Of a stretch of 40,195 nt of DNA, positions 22,047 through 34,000 are shown in pieces (within the stretch, counting starts at the first letter, position 1; each line of letters opens with the position of its first letter). Below the pieces are notes generated by a model. The model made no database searches and was not told where the DNA came from. It saw nothing but the letters and a program-made list of their open reading frames with translations. Where the stretch lies: the NCBI GenBank assembly GCA_026770575.1, contig MU657175.1, forward strand, positions 1 through 40,195, written 5' to 3'. Origin of the DNA: Pelagophyceae sp. CCMP2097. Taxonomy: Eukaryota > Sar > Pelagophyceae. A program made the position numbers and the translations under genes.

Positions 22047-25000
22047 CTAAAGTTCCTGGTCCTGCCCACCAACTTCATACACAACCCACCGCCGCGCGAA
22101 CTCCTCGCTCCCTTTCTGCACCCCCGCCTCGGCGCACCCGCCGTCGGCGCAGCCGCACATGGCCTGGGCGTCGTCGAGGCACGGGCGCGAGCAGCCGGCG
22201 TCTTGTAAAGAAGGTCCTTTGGGTAATTCGTTGAACGCGAACGCGTGCCCGTCGACGTGTGCTCGGGCCACGGCCACGTAGTGTTTGCCCTCTTCTTTCG
22301 CAAACGCCACCGCGAGCTGCATGCTGGAAGCGACATCGCCGCCGCCGTAGACTTTGTCGGCGGGGAGTTGCTCCTCCTTTTTAAAGCAGCCTTTAAATTT
22401 CAGCGACACCCCGCTCTTCGCCGGCTGCGCCTCTCCCTTTTGGAGGCGGCGGTGGTACTCCTTGGTGTACTCCTCTTGCTCTTTATCGGCTTTAGATTTG
22501 CTGTTAAAGTCTTCGATTTGCAGAAAAGGCCGACGTTGGTCCAATAACCACTTGATTGCAGGGGGGTACTGCCCAGGGCAGTGCCACGACCCCGCGGCGT
22601 CGCAGAGCCAATTCGTCGCGTTGGCGCCCCACTGCCGGCTGGACTTGGAGACGCGTTTGATTTTGAAAATTTTGACCTTGCCGTACTTAGAAGAGTAGAC
22701 GTGCTCCCACCTAGGAAGGTCCTATCGATGACTCTCGATGACTCTCGATGACTCTAAGAAGTTCCTCTAGGAGAAAGGTTGATCACGAGGGAAGATCAGA
22801 AGGAGGGTTCGACCCCTTTGGGCCACCAAGCAAGAGGCAGCTTGGCGATGGCCGCCTCGAGAGGACCGCCCGTCTCCGGGGACGGACCGTCTCTTGGAAA
22901 CCCGCCAGACGAGAGGACGCTTCGAAGACCGTCACTTGCTGTCGCTTGCTGACCAGGGGCCAGGAGCAGGGACGGGTTCCGGTTTGCCCTGAAGACCCGC
23001 ACGTCGGGTTTGCAGGGTTCGTGCGATTCGGCCGTCGAACCGCGGGTCTGGCCGTGGCCCGAAACCGACCTCTCGAAGACGGGTTTCGTCGCGGAGACAA
23101 ACCCGCGACTCGAGGGGGCGATACAGATTGAGCAACCCGAAGACACCTTCCAGCAGTCCTGGCTGTACGGTGCCGCCACCGAGTGGTTGACAGTCGGGCC
23201 CCTGCAAGGCCTCTTTGGCGGCCTCTTGCGCGGCCACTCACAATGCCTCTTTTGAAAGGCCCTTGAAAAGCCCCCAGGCACGGTTCCATCCAAGAGGCTC
23301 GTGTATGGGTCCTTCCAGGGCCCTTTCAAGGCTCCTCGCGTCGGGCCTTGTCAGCCTCTCGAGAAGGTCCTGTCTCGACGTCGCCGTCCGCCTCGAAAGA
23401 GCCCCTCGAAAAGATGCCGTTTCGACGGCCTTTTGAGACGGGCCCTCGAGACGACTCTTTGAGGCCCCTCGAAAAGGCCACTCGAAAAGGCCCCTCGAAA
23501 AGGCCACTCGAAACGGCGCCGTTTCGACAGCCTTTATCGAAGGCCGCTCGAGACGGTCCTGAAAGACGGCGCCGTCTCGGCGGCCTCTTTCGACGGCCCT
23601 TTGAAAAAGGCTCGTCGATTCGGCCCCTCTTGCCGGACCCTCGAAACGGCACCTCAGAACGGCCCCTGTCGACGGCCCTTCGAGACGGCCTTGTCGACAG
23701 CGCCTTGACACCGCCCCTCGAGACGAGGCTTCCAGACGGCGCTTCCAGACGGCCTCTCCGACGTCTGAGACGGCCTTTCGAGACGGCCCCTCGAGAAGGC
23801 ACCTTGAGACGCCGCCGTCTCGACGATGTTTCGAAAAAGTCCCTCGAGAGGGCCTCTCGAAAAGGGCCCTTGCGAGGTCCCTCGTACCGGCCCGTTGGCG
23901 GTGCCTCTTCACAGACTCTGAGACGGTCCCGTGGACGGCGGCCCTGGTACGGGGCCGTCGACGGGACTGTCGACGGGGCCCCTCGCACGGTCCTCGACGG
24001 TCCCTTTCGACGCTTCCTCTCGGGTCCTTGAAAAGCTCTCCTGACAAGCCCCTACAAAGCCTCTTTGGCGGTCACTTACCCGGCATCTGCACGGTCGCTT
24101 GCGAGGCCTCTTTCGAGGGCCCTTCGAAAGCTCTCCGGTCGCTTGCAAGGCCTCTTTTGTGGTCACTTACCCGGCCTCTGCACGGTCGCTTGCGGGGCCT
24201 CTTTTAAGGACCTGCCGAGCGACCGTTCGAGCGACTGCCCCGGCGACTGTCCAGGGGACGTCGCAGAAAGGGCGCAGTCGAAGAGACTTTCGAAAGGACC
24301 GTCCTAGGACCGTCGAGAAACCGCCGTCACAGAGACCCCGGGACCGTCAAAGGAGCTGCCCAAATGAGCCGTTCAAGCGACCGCCCACGCGACCGTCCCA
24401 GGGACCGTCCGAGGCAGAAGCAGGGGCGCCTTTGGGTTTGCCCTAAAAACCTGCGGGTCGGGTGTGCCGGGTGTTTTGGCCTTCCCCGTATACCCGCGGG
24501 TCTGACGTGGCCCGAACCCGAACCCGAGCCGAGAAGACGGGTTTGGTCGTTTGACAACCCGCGACCCAAAGGTGCTGCACAAATTGGAAACCCGATCCGA
24601 CTCGAATACACCGTTTAAGCTTCTGCCAGGGGCCGCGTACGACATTCGAGGGGCCACAAGGACCGTCAAAACCCGTCTTCGGGTCCGCGTCGGACCGTCG
24701 ACGCCCGCCCCATTGAACCGTCGAAAGCCCGTCGGGGTACATGACCGAATGTCGAGGGTCTCTCTCGAATCGAACATTTGTCGGACTTTGGGGGGGGCGC
24801 GTCGGGCCGTCTCTCGATCGATTGGGGGGGGCGCGTCGGGCCGTTTCGGACTTTCGAGGAACCCCGTCGGAGGACTTGGACGCTTCAAAGGGCTTTTCGA
24901 CCGTCCCCCGCCTCGGACCCTTGTTGGGACGGCTGATTGAGGGGCAATCGAGGGATTGAAGAAAAAAAGACCGTCATCGAAAGGACCGTCTCCGCGTCGG

Positions 25001-28000
25001 ACCGTCTTCCAACCCATGCGGGCGCCTGGGACCGTCCCGGGGCCGTCTCCAGACCCGGAGGGCCCCTCGGGGACTGTCCAAACGGGGCTGTGTCGGACGT
25101 TCGAGGGACGGTTCAAGGACCGTCGAAAGGAGGCCCCATCTTCGGTCTCTTCAAGGGGCCGAAGAGGACCGCAAAAGCCCCTGTCGGATCGGGACCGACG
25201 CCGGGCCCGCCCCGGGTCCGCAGAGGACCCCTCTCGGGTCGAGCATCACAGAAAGAAGGGGTGCACAACAGAATGAAGAAGACCCTTCCGAGGCCCTGCA
25301 GTGCAACTGCATAGAGGGGCCGTTTCGAGGAACCGTCGTAGAGGACCGTCTGGAGGATCGAGCAAAGGGGCCGTCCAGAGGCCCTCGAGAGGACCGTCAA
25401 AAGGACTCTACAGTCTTACAGAGCGGCCGTCTCGAGGGCCGCAAGATCGTCTCGACGGCCGTACAAAGGTACCGCCTCGAGGGCCGTCTTTATAAAACGG
25501 TAGAAGACCGACTATAGGAACCGTCTCAAGGAATCATCTCTAGTGACCATCTAGAGGACCATACAGAGGGGTCGTACAGAGGGGCCGTACGGAGCAGTCG
25601 TCTTTAAGACCGTCTCGAGGGCCGTCCATAGAGCCATCTACAGGACCATCCGTAGGCCGTCGAGCGCGGCCGTTTCGAGGGGCCTTGTACAGAGGGGACC
25701 GTCTCGAGGGACAGTCTCTCGGACCGTCTCGAGAAGCCGTCCAGAGGGACCGCCGTCGGCCCCGATCCCTCTGCCGTTGCTCCGTCCGGGTTGGCCACCG
25801 TTTCGAGGGGCCGTTTCAAGGGACCGTTTCGAGGGACTGTCGAGATTGGTCGTTTCGAGCGGCCGTTTCGAGGGACCGCTTCGAGGGACTGTCGAGAGGG
25901 ACCGTCTCTCATACCGTCTCTCAAATAGACAAAGGGACCGTCCAGAGGGGCCGCTTCGAGGGGCCGCTTCGAGAGACTGTCGAGAGGGGCCGCTTCGGGG
26001 CCGCTTCGAGGGGCCGCTTCAAGGCACAGTCGAGAGGGGCCGTTTCAAGCTGGGCTTGGATTTCCGGTACTCCGATCAAATCCTCCGGAATCGGAATTCC
26101 GTCCCGGTCGTCGAAATCGCCGTCGTGCGATCTTTGCCGCCGGGCCTCTCGGGTGGAGTAGAGCAGGCAGAAACGGGCCCTCGCGGGGGAGCAGGAGGCA
26201 GCAAAAGACAGAAAGGGGAGACAACATGGCGCACCTCGACGAATTCAGCTTGACGGACCGATCGCGGCCGTCCATCACCAAGTTATAAAGCAGCGAGGCG
26301 CGCATGGACTTTGAGGGCGAGCCCTTTCGGGAAAAGCCAAAGTGCGAACAAGTTGGGTCCTTGGGGCAGAGGTCGTGATAAACGGAGTTGCCTAGGATGA
26401 TGTCTCTTGGGATTTATTTTGGCAGGCGGGACTGCCTCACCGATCCGCGCCATGTGCGGCGATTTCGCGAGGTCGTCGCCGCCGCCTCCGGCCCAGACGA
26501 GGACGTAGTCGGCCAAATGTTTGGCGATGGAGTGCGCCTCCGCCTCTGGCGCGGAGAGGATGCGGCCTAAATGCATTCGAAATGTGCGAAAAGTCAAAAC
26601 ACATCATTTTTGAAATCATTTTAAATCAAATCATTTTTTTTGTGAAAATCGAAAATGTGAGAAAATCGAAATTTAGATTCAGGCGGTGTATTCGGGTTTT
26701 CAATGTATGCCGAACCAATGCGCGGGTTTGCCAAACGACCAAACTCGCCTTCTCGGTTCGGGTCACGGCAAGACCCGCTTTTCGGGCAAACCCGAACCCG
26801 TCGCTGCTCCAATCTCCGGCTCCTCGAGACGGCCCCTTTCGAAGGCCATTCGAAACGGCGCCTTGAGACGGCCCCCTGGAGACGAATCCTCGAACTGGCG
26901 CCTTGAGACAGCCCCTGGAGACGGCCATTCGAGAAGGCCCCTCGAGACGGCCCCTGGAGACGGTGCCTCGAAACGGCCACTCGGAACGGCGCCTTGATAC
27001 GGCCCCTCGAGACATTGCCCCGAAACGGCCACTCTAAACGACGCCATGAGACGGCCCCTCGAAACGGTGCCTCGAAACGGTGCCTCGAAACGGCCACTCG
27101 AAACGGCCCCTGGAGACGGCCCCTGAAGACGGCCCCTTTCGACAGGCATTCGAAACGACGCCTCGAGACGGCCCCTCGAAACGGTGCCTCGAAACGATCA
27201 CACGAAATGGCGCCTCGAGACGGCCCCTCGAGACGGTGCCTCGAAACTGCGAGGTCCCTATTGCAAGGTCCATGTGACAGGGTCCCTGCGCCAAGGTCCC
27301 CGTGACAAGGTCCTCGTGTCGAGAGCCTTGTCACAACATGCTTGTGACCCGGTGTCGAGAGCCCTGCCACAAAGTCCTCGTGAGAACAATCCCGTGACAA
27401 GGTCCCCGTGTCGAGAACCCTGCCACAATGTCCCTGTGACAAAATCCTTGCGACAAGAGCCCTGATGCAAGAACCCAACGTCCCCCGGACGAGGTCCCTT
27501 CAAAAGGGCCCCGTGGCACAGTCCCGCGCAAGGTCCCTGCGTTAAGGTCTCTGTCACAATGTCCCAGTGACCCAGCGACGAGGTCCTATTGACAAGGCCA
27601 CAAAAGGTCCCAGCAAGGTCCCCGTGACAAGGCCCACGTGTCCCCGGCAAGGTCCCGTATGACAACGTCCCAGAGTCGACGTCTCAGTGACGACGCCCCT
27701 CCCCGGGGCCTCTGATTGCCGCTCTCCAACCCGAACCCGCCCCTGCATTGACGAGATGGGAATTCTAGAGGCTCCCCGACTTTGATGAGATAGGAATTCT
27801 AGAGAAAAATTCCGACATACCCCAAAAAATCAAAAATCAAAAAATCAAAACATCAAAGTAGGAATTCTAGAGAAACCCCAAACTCACCCAGCGTCGCGAT
27901 GTGCTCGTGGTTCCACGTGTTCCCATCCGCCAGCGTCGTGCGCTCGCCGATGCCGGTGATCTGATAACCATAATCCCACCAAGCCAGAATTCGAGCGTCC

Positions 28001-31000
28001 TCTGGTGTTTTATCCCTCAACCAAAAATAGGCCTCCCTATAATCGTCCACGATAATCTCCGTCCCGTCCTGCAACCTCGCTTTAAACAAGATGGAAGGCT
28101 GCGACAAACCCTCGGAAAGAGATTGCGCATAATCGTTGAATTCGAAAGCCATTGGTTGAAAAAGGCTGAACACGTAGTAAGCTAAACCCAACCTGACCAA
28201 ACAAACCGGCCGAGACCGCCAGGCCTTTTGGACGAAAGCGCCCGCGCCAAAAAGCTTAGACGCCTCCTCTAAATTCGCCTTGGTGCCCGCCAAACCCTTG
28301 CCCGCTTCCGCCTTGGCCTCGGTTTTCTCGACCTTGGCGTCTCGGATGAACGCGCCGAAAAACGAACCCGCCGCGTTCACCACCAAAGCGTCGACAACCG
28401 CACCGATCGCGACGCCGCCGAGGGCGGCGCAGACGGGCCCGAGGAGAATGATCAAGCGAGCCATTTTATTGCTAAAGAAGAAGGCGCTGCCCGCGTAAAC
28501 CAGCAGGAAAACCGTAGCATCGCTCAACCGCAACGCACAAAGAGCCGCACCCCACGGCGCCAGGCGAAAGACGTGGTGCAGGTACTGCTCGTACGCCTAT
28601 TTGGGGCGTGGGGGTTCGCCTTTGGATTGGATCCAGGAGCTTAAACGGTGTATTCGGGTCAGGTCGGGTTTTCAAATTTGTGCCACACCCTCGGGTCGCG
28701 GGTTTGTCGAGCGACCAACCCCGTCTTTGAGAGGCCGGGTTCGAGTTCGGGCCGCGGCCAGACCCGCGGGTATACGGGCAAGGCCAAAACGCGCAAACCT
28801 GGCAAACCCGACCCACGGGTTGAAGGGCAAACCCGAACCCGTCCCTGCTTCCGCCTCGAAAGGTCGCTCGAACGGTCGCTCGGCGAGCCCTAAAAAAGGC
28901 CTTGCAGGCAACCGTGCAAAGGCCTTGTAAGTGGCCGCAAAAGAGGCCTTTCAGGGGCCCGCCCGGAGAGCATTCAAGGGGCCGTCCAAGAGGCCGGGCA
29001 AGTGACCGCGCAGAGGCCGGGCAAGTGGCCGCCGAAGAGGCCTCTGCAGGGGCTCGCCAAGAGAGCTTTTCAAGAGCCCTTGAAAGAGGCCTTGCAAGTG
29101 ACCACGCAGAGGCCTTGCAAGTAAGTAGCTGCCAAAGAGGCCTTGCAGGAGTCCGTCCGGAGAGCTACTTTGGAAGTCAATTGCCCGGCCTCAGTGTGGT
29201 CGTTTGCAAGGCCTCTTTCAAGGTCCCTTGAACGCCCCTAGAGACTGCCCCTCGAAAAGGCCTTGTTCGCCGGCCTCTCGGAGGGCTTCTCGAAACGGCC
29301 CCTCCGTCAGACGGCCCTTCGAGACGGTCCCTCGAGACGGTCCCTCGAGACGGCCCCTCTCGCCAGTCCTTCGAAACGGCCACTTGAGACGGCCACTTGA
29401 GACGGCCCCTCTGGACGGCCCCTCGAAACGGCGCCTTTGGACAGCCCTTCGAGAAGGCCCCCATACCGGCCCCTTGAGACGACGCCACGAAACGGCGCCT
29501 TTGGAGGGCCCCTCGAGTCAGCCCCTCAAGAAGGCCGCTCTCACCGGCCCCTCGAAACGGTCCTTCGAGAAGACCACTCGAGGCGGTCACTCGAGACTGC
29601 CCCCGAGAGGGCCCCTCGGAGCGGTCTTTTTAAACGGCCCTTCGAGACGACCACTCGAGGCGGTCCCTCGAAACGTCGCGCGGACCGTGGCTCCCGAGGC
29701 CCGATCCGCACCGCGGGCGCTTTTCGGAGGGCCCGATCCCGCCGCTCGAACGACGTGTGGTTCCGGAGCTGCGCGATCCAATTGAAAGAGGCCTTGCCCG
29801 TCCGGAGGGCTTTTCAAGGGCCCTTCAAAGAGGCCATGCAAACGACTGCGCTGAGGCCGTGCAAGTGACCGCCAAAGAGGCCTTGCATGGGCCCGACTGT
29901 CAAACACCCGGTGGCGGCGCCGTACAGCCAGGAGCAGGGACGGTGTATTCGGGTCGGGTCGGGTTGCTCAATCTGTGCCGCACTCTCGGGTTGCGAGTTT
30001 GTCGAGCGACCAAACCCGTCTTCTCGGGTCGGGTTTGGGTTTGGGCCACGGGCAGACCCGCTGTTATACGGGTCGGCCAAAACGCGCAAGCCCGGCAAAC
30101 CGGACCCGCGGGTTGAAGGGCAAACCCGAACCCGTCCCTGCTCCTGGGACCGTCAACGGACCGTCGACGGACTATCTCCGAGCCGCCTCCAGACCAGTTT
30201 CCGAGACCGTCGAGGGACCGCAGAGGGACCGTCTTCAGGACCGTCTCCGGCCCCGTCTCCGGGGCCGTCTCCCGGCGTCTCCAGGACCGTCTCCGGGCCC
30301 GTCTTCGGGTCCGTGGAGCTTCTCCAGTGCCTTTCTCCGACAGAGACACCTCCTCTTGTCCAACACGGAACCGACCTCGAGCCTTTGGACCCCGTCTGGA
30401 AACCGACACGCCCCAACCTTTCGACGCGTCCCAAAGACGGTCCCGGAGACGGTTCCAGTGACGGTCCCGGAGACGGTCCGTCGGCGGTCCCGGAAAAGGT
30501 CTCCGAGACGGGCCCGGAGGCAGCCTCATTTGCCTTGGAAGGTCCCAGAGACGGCCCCGGAGACGGCCCCGGAGACGGTCCGTTGAAGGTCTCCGAGGCG
30601 GGTCTGGAGAAGGTCCTCTGCGGCCGTCTCCGGGACCATGCGCTGAGGAGCTTGTCCCATACGGGATACGTTGCAACCCAAGCTGTTTGAGACTCAAACG
30701 TGCACGAGCTTGTATGTAGAGCCCTGTACGGACCCTTTTCGAGGGGCCTTGCGAGGGCCGAGGGCCTTGCAAGGGACCATTCGAGCCAGGGGCCGCGCTC
30801 CAAGGCCCGCCCAAAGGACCGAACTTGGGAGCCGTCAAATTTGGCCACGCAGAGGAGGAGACCGTGAGAGGCGCCTTGCAAGGGCCTGTGGCCTCCTCGG
30901 GGTCCTTGCTTCGGACTCGCGTTTCCAAAGGGAGCCTTCTCCGGCCTTGCCTCCAGGCCCATCGGGGGATTTGCACCTTGAAGAAACCCGGGATGGGCCT

Positions 31001-34000
31001 TGCCAGGGTCCGTCCAAGGGGCCGTGCGAAGGCGCTTTTCGAGGGGCCTTGAAGGGACCGTGCAAAGACTTTACGAGGGGCCTTCACAAGAGACTTTGCG
31101 AGAGGCCTTGCCCGTGAAAGAGGCCTTGCAAGGGGTCGTACGAGGGACCGTGCGAGGGTCGTACGATCGGAGCTGGTCAAGAGCTGTGCGAGGAGCCTTG
31201 CACGAGGAGTGTCCCTCATCCGGGCCCCTCAAAACGCCTCTTTTCAGGCTCGACCACGACAGGGAAACGCCATTTCCAGGAAGGGCCTCGCAATGACCCG
31301 AGCCTTGCAGGGGGCAGTAGAGGGGGCGTAAGAGGGCCGTCAAAGGGCCAGTACAGAGGGCCCTTGCGAGAGTCAATGTCCGTGCGAGGAAGGGACCCTG
31401 CCCGAACGCTTGGCAAGGAACCGTGCGTGGCAGCTTGATAGGGCCCTGCAAAGAGGTCGGGCGAGTGACCGTGCATTCGGCAGTGCAAGTGACCGTCGCC
31501 TTGCAATGTGCCAAGGTCCCCGTGACAAGAACCCCGTGACAAGGTCCTTATGGGGTCTCTGTGAAAAGGCCCCTGTGACGAGGTCCTCGTGACAAGATCA
31601 TGTGCCGAGATCCCTGCGACAAGGTCCCGTGACAAGATCCCCGAGACAAGGATGCTATGGCAATGTCCCTGCGAAAAGTCCCTGTGACAAGGTCTCCCTC
31701 CGGATGTTCTAGGACCCGGGCAAGGATGGTCGCGCACCCCATCATCCAACGTCCCGGGGTCGTCTCGAGGGGCCGTTAAAAGGCGCCGTCTCGAATGGCC
31801 GTCTCCAGGGGCCATCTCAAGGCGCCGTTTTGAATGGCCGTCGAAAGGGGCGTCTCGAGAGGCCGTCTCGAGGGGCCGTTTCAAGGCATTGCCTCGAATG
31901 GCCGTCTCGAGGGGCCATCTAAAGGCGCCATTTCGAATGGCCGTCGAAAGGGGTCGTCTCGAGGGGTCGTCTCGAGGCGCCGTCTCGAGAAATTGTCCAG
32001 TGGGGCCGTCCAGAGGAACGTCAAAAGGACCCCTCCAGAGGGCCCATCAAGAGAGAACGTCCAGATTGACAGTCTAAAGGGTTCCAGAGGGACCGTCCAG
32101 AGGGACCGTTAAAATTGACTGTTCAGAGGTTGTGTAGAGAGTTCCAAAGTGACCGTTCAGAGAAACTGTTCAAAGGGCCCGTCCAGATTGACTGTCCAGA
32201 GACTGTCTAGAAGGGTCCAGAGGGCCCATCCAAAGTGACCGACCAGAGAAACCGTTCAAAGGGCCCATCCTGAGAAATCGTCCAGAGAGACAGTCGACGA
32301 GGGGCCCAGAGAGACAGACTAGAGGGTTCGTGTGGAGGGGCCGTCCAGAGGGTTCGTCTCAAAGGGGCCGTCCAGAGGTTGAAATGGACTGTCCAGAGTG
32401 TAGAGAGAGACCTTGCAAAGTGACCGTCTCAAGGGGCCGTGTAAAGGGCCCGTTGACGACTTTGGCGGAAAAGGATACGACAAAAGGGCCTACCTGCGTC
32501 GATGCAGGTTGATGCTCCGCGACCGAGTCCACCAGCGGGTTGCCCGTGCGCGTGTGCTTGACGAAGAGGCCTCGGACCCGGGAAGAGAGGGGTCCGAAAT
32601 AGCCGCGGGGCCATAAAACCAGACCGGTGACGCCGAGGCAGACGAATAACGCAATTGCAGCGTAAATCCGCAAAACGAACCGCCTGCGCAAACCCGCGTC
32701 GGAGCGGGCGGCGTAGTATTCCGCCATTGCGAGAAATTGCAGTCCGATGAACGCTAAAAGAGGTGGTAAAAGCTCCAAGTCTTTTAAAGGTCGCCAGCCA
32801 ACTACCGGCACGTGCACTGCCCCAAAGGTCCCGATGGCATACAAAAGAGTGTAGGCGACGTGGAGCTTTGGCGTGAAGCGGCCGACGAGACAAAGCACGA
32901 GAACATGGAGGGAAATTACGTTGATCACGTAAGTGAACCCACCCCACGCGGCCGCCATGTAGAGATAAGCCAAGCCAGCAAACGCGCCATACACAAATGT
33001 CTGGACAGTCGCGGTGTCGGAGTGGCGCCACTTTGCCGCCTTTTCGGCAAACGTTCCCTTGTAATCATCGCCTCGTAAAGATCTGCACCAAAGATAAAAA
33101 GTCGCGCACATAGCAGTCATCGCCACCGATTCGTTGTCGTAGCCTCCGCCAACCGAACGCATGAGGTGCGCGGGGACGATGGCCATGATCAGGGCCGAGG
33201 CGACGGCGGCGGATTTGGAATTTGAGCACTCTCCCGTGAGGAACGATAAGAAAATCGTCGCAGAGACACCAAACCTAACGACTTTGATGATTTCTTGGAA
33301 GGCGAGGGGGCAATTAAAAAAAGGGCCGCCCCCGAAAGGACCGCGCAGGGCCATGGAAGGGGCCGTCTCCCGGTCTTTCTCAGACTCGCGTTCAAGGTCT
33401 CTCTTGGACCTGCTTCGTCTCAAGAGGGGCCGTCAGGCAAGACCGCCTTTTTGGAGGCGGTCTCTTTCGAGCCGGTGAGACCGCCTCCAAGGACCGTCCT
33501 CGGGGCCGCGCCTCGGGGCAGTCCAGGAAGGTGGTCCCTTTGGGACCGTGCCGTGCATCGTACGAGGTGCATTCCAGAAAGACTCCTGCGATGTGACGGA
33601 CCGTACTTTGAGAACTTGCGCCGACTCAGTATCGCAAGGCTGCATCGAGGCGGTCCTGGAACGGTCCCGAATACAGTCCCGAATACAGTCCCAGAGACGG
33701 ATGTCAAGGGGGGGCGTCCATGCCGCCCCGACGTCGCGCCCCCGCGTCAAAAGGGAACACGTCGGGCTTTGCGCGTCCCAGGGCCTTTCGAAAGGCTTCG
33801 CATCGGAGACAATTTTGCAAAGGTCCCGGAGGCGGCCTCTGCAGCCGTCGACAGTTCAGAGACGGGCCCGGAGACAAGAAACCGGCGACCCCGTCTCAAG
33901 AACCCCGTCTCAAGAACACTGTGACAAGGATGCCCGTCTCAAGAACACTGTGACAAGGTTCCCATGGCAAAGTCTCTGTGACAAGAAAAACCCGCGCCGA

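Larger units (their letters stand above)
22711..26234. repeat. STT3 intron 8, repeat-filled (3.5 kb)
   Basis: Read in the plus direction, 23230-24060 has the orientation ggcccctcgaaacggc. Around 24220-24420 and 25300-26045 the complementary orientation (gaggggccgtttcgag, ggaccgtctcgag) dominates. Two inverted copies of the CGGGT-rich repeat lie inside. A 10-bp tandem, cgatgactct x3, sits at 22725-22754 near the 3' splice site. Frames across the intron are artefacts of the repeat. Confidence 0.85.
28597..32493. repeat. STT3 intron 5, repeat-filled (3.9 kb)
   Basis: It is organised in blocks of different wording: two CGGGT-rich copies, ggccttgcaagtgacc (28880-29160 and 29780-29900), cctcgaaacggcc (29220-29680), gagacggtcccgg (30150-30640), cttgcaagggaccgtgcgag (30720-31160), gacaaggtccc (31505-31700), gaggggccgtctcaagg (31750-31990) and gtccagagggacc (31995-32450). 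The longest frames, including one over 400 codons on the minus strand, are shadows of repeat. Confidence 0.85.

Noticed and set aside
22783..23329. Minus-strand frames of 168-177 codons
   Set aside because: They translate the inverted CGGGT-rich repeat inside STT3 intron 8.
29900..31219. 439-codon minus-strand frame within STT3 intron 5
   Set aside because: It crosses two repeat families and a CGGGT copy and has low-complexity Arg/Pro/Ser composition. The flanking STT3 exons splice over it in frame.
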